From contig NZ_RSEJ01000010.1 of the NCBI RefSeq assembly GCF_009910675.1, positions 1-64,000 of the forward strand: 64,000 bases of DNA, read 5' to 3'. Every line of letters starts with the position of its first letter. Within the stretch, counting starts at the first letter, position 1. The DNA comes from Photobacterium alginatilyticum. GTDB lineage: Bacteria > Pseudomonadota > Gammaproteobacteria > Enterobacterales > Vibrionaceae. A program made the position numbers and the translations under genes. Below, piece by piece: positions 63,338-64,000 of this stretch. The notes beneath the pieces are model-generated. The model was not told the origin of the DNA, ran no database searches, and saw nothing but the letters and a program-made list of their open reading frames with translations.

Positions 63338-63706
63338 TTAGCACGATACCGCTTCAATTTTGTTGCCATCTAAGTCGTAGATATATGCCGCGTAATAAGA
63401 TTTACCATACTGGGGGCGAAGTCCGGGCTTGCCACCACAGCGGCCGCCTTGCTTCAGAGCAACTTGATAAAATTCGTCGACAGACTGTGTTGTCGGGGCA
63501 GTAAAGGCAAAATGAGAACCGTTTCCGGATGTTGGCTTATCGTGACAGGGGCTGCCAACCCAAAACTCGAAGCTTTCACCGTATGAAGCGGCAACACCAT
63601 CGATAACGTGTGAGCGTTGAATTCCAAGTGTTGCAAATACTGCATCATAGAATCGAATGGCAGCTGAGATATCATTTGTACCGACTGAGACATGGTTGAT
63701 GATCAC
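63338..63706 (-). CDS. VOC-family glyoxalase/bleomycin-resistance-like protein
   Basis: A 122-residue single-domain vicinal oxygen chelate protein. IINHVSVGTNDISAAIRFYD at the start and YYAAYIYDLDGNKIEAVSC at the end hold the metal ligand positions (His5 and the late Glu). PLPLIVN is not present. The start is GTG 63706 with AAGGA six bases upstream. It lies 44 bases before gst on the same strand, so it may be cotranscribed. Reaction unknown; such proteins act on small electrophiles, fosfomycin or glyoxal adducts. The last 294 bases of the window show nothing recognised. Confidence 0.88.
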   Translation of the reverse strand: MIINHVSVGTNDISAAIRFYDAVFATLGIQRSHVIDGVAASYGESFEFWVGSPCHDKPTSGNGSHFAFTAPTTQSVDEFYQVALKQGGRCGGKPGLRPQYGKSYYAAYIYDLDGNKIEAVSC

Positions 63707-64000
63707 AACAGGTCCTTATTATACAGATTGATATTGTATATATATACAGTAATAATACAGCAACGTTATATTGATAAAAAGTACTGATTTCAGGTGGTTA
63801 TTAATATGGCCTTTGCAAATGACAGCAGTATGACTTTTGCACTTTAGAGTAGGGTAAGCCCTTGGATTAATGCGCCTTGGGGATGTTTCTTATCATTTGA
63901 GTAGAACTGGTGAGTTACAGGGTCACCTTTGGCGGTGTGATGGTGTTTGGTTATTGACGAGGATTGAGATAGTAAAGCACTTAGGCGGACCATTTTTTTA

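Overview
The window reads as a chromosomal segment of a marine member of the Vibrionaceae, most like Photobacterium. This is inferred from the protein types: a SEC-C protein of a family named after a Photobacterium gene, a second stand-alone elongation factor G, a GH19 chitinase, several chemoreceptors and a NupC-type carrier. There are no rRNA or tRNA genes, no insertion sequence, no integrase and no CRISPR array. Most of it is ordinary core and metabolic DNA in short operons closed by clear intrinsic terminators.

Layout. 1-5.1 kb: an ERIC-like repeat cut by the window edge, a chemoreceptor, a LysR regulator, a one-haem cytochrome c lipoprotein and the nucleoside carrier NupC. 5.3-15.2 kb: a carboxylate region with a three-gene TRAP transporter (dctPQM), facing an lldP-lutABC operon for lactate uptake and oxidation, with a divergent LysR gene as probable regulator. 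15.2-19.9 kb: small envelope proteins, a membrane-anchored MutS-type ATPase and an acidic secreted protein of unknown function. 19.9-22.8 kb: a sulfane-sulfur module, with a CoA-disulfide/persulfide reductase fused to rhodanese divergent from two YeeE/YedE transporters; the shared control region holds repeated ATTAG-N6-CTAAT-type sites. 22.9-27.8 kb: nirB-nirD-nirC-cobA for NADH-dependent nitrite reduction, nitrite transport and sirohaem supply, under a promoter whose FNR-like and NarL/NarP-like sites are 28 bp apart, as I recall for E. coli nirB.

28-36 kb: small orphan genes, a TyrP-like transporter preceded by an unlisted 53-codon phenylalanine-rich leader ORF and a terminator, an Ap4A-phosphorylase-like protein, EF-G2, a DUF4336 protein, a SPOUT methyltransferase and a SEC-C protein. 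36.4-42 kb: yejABEF peptide ABC importer. 42.2-45.9 kb: zwf-pgl-gnd (oxidative pentose phosphate pathway). 46.4-54.8 kb: an alanine/glycine:cation symporter and three chemoreceptors, two carrying a dCache amino-acid-binding pattern. 55-64 kb: purC with a PurR box, a UvrD-like helicase, a secreted GH19 chitinase, a BCCT osmolyte carrier, a GST with a decayed CMD/AhpD-type pseudogene behind it, and a VOC protein.

I did not find a wholly new multi-gene system. The best leads are the Phe-rich leader/attenuator before the aromatic transporter, the clustered operators of the persulfide module with no regulator gene beside them, the large intercistronic hairpins in three catabolic or respiratory operons, the membrane MutS-like ATPase, and the acidic secreted protein with a possible barrel domain.
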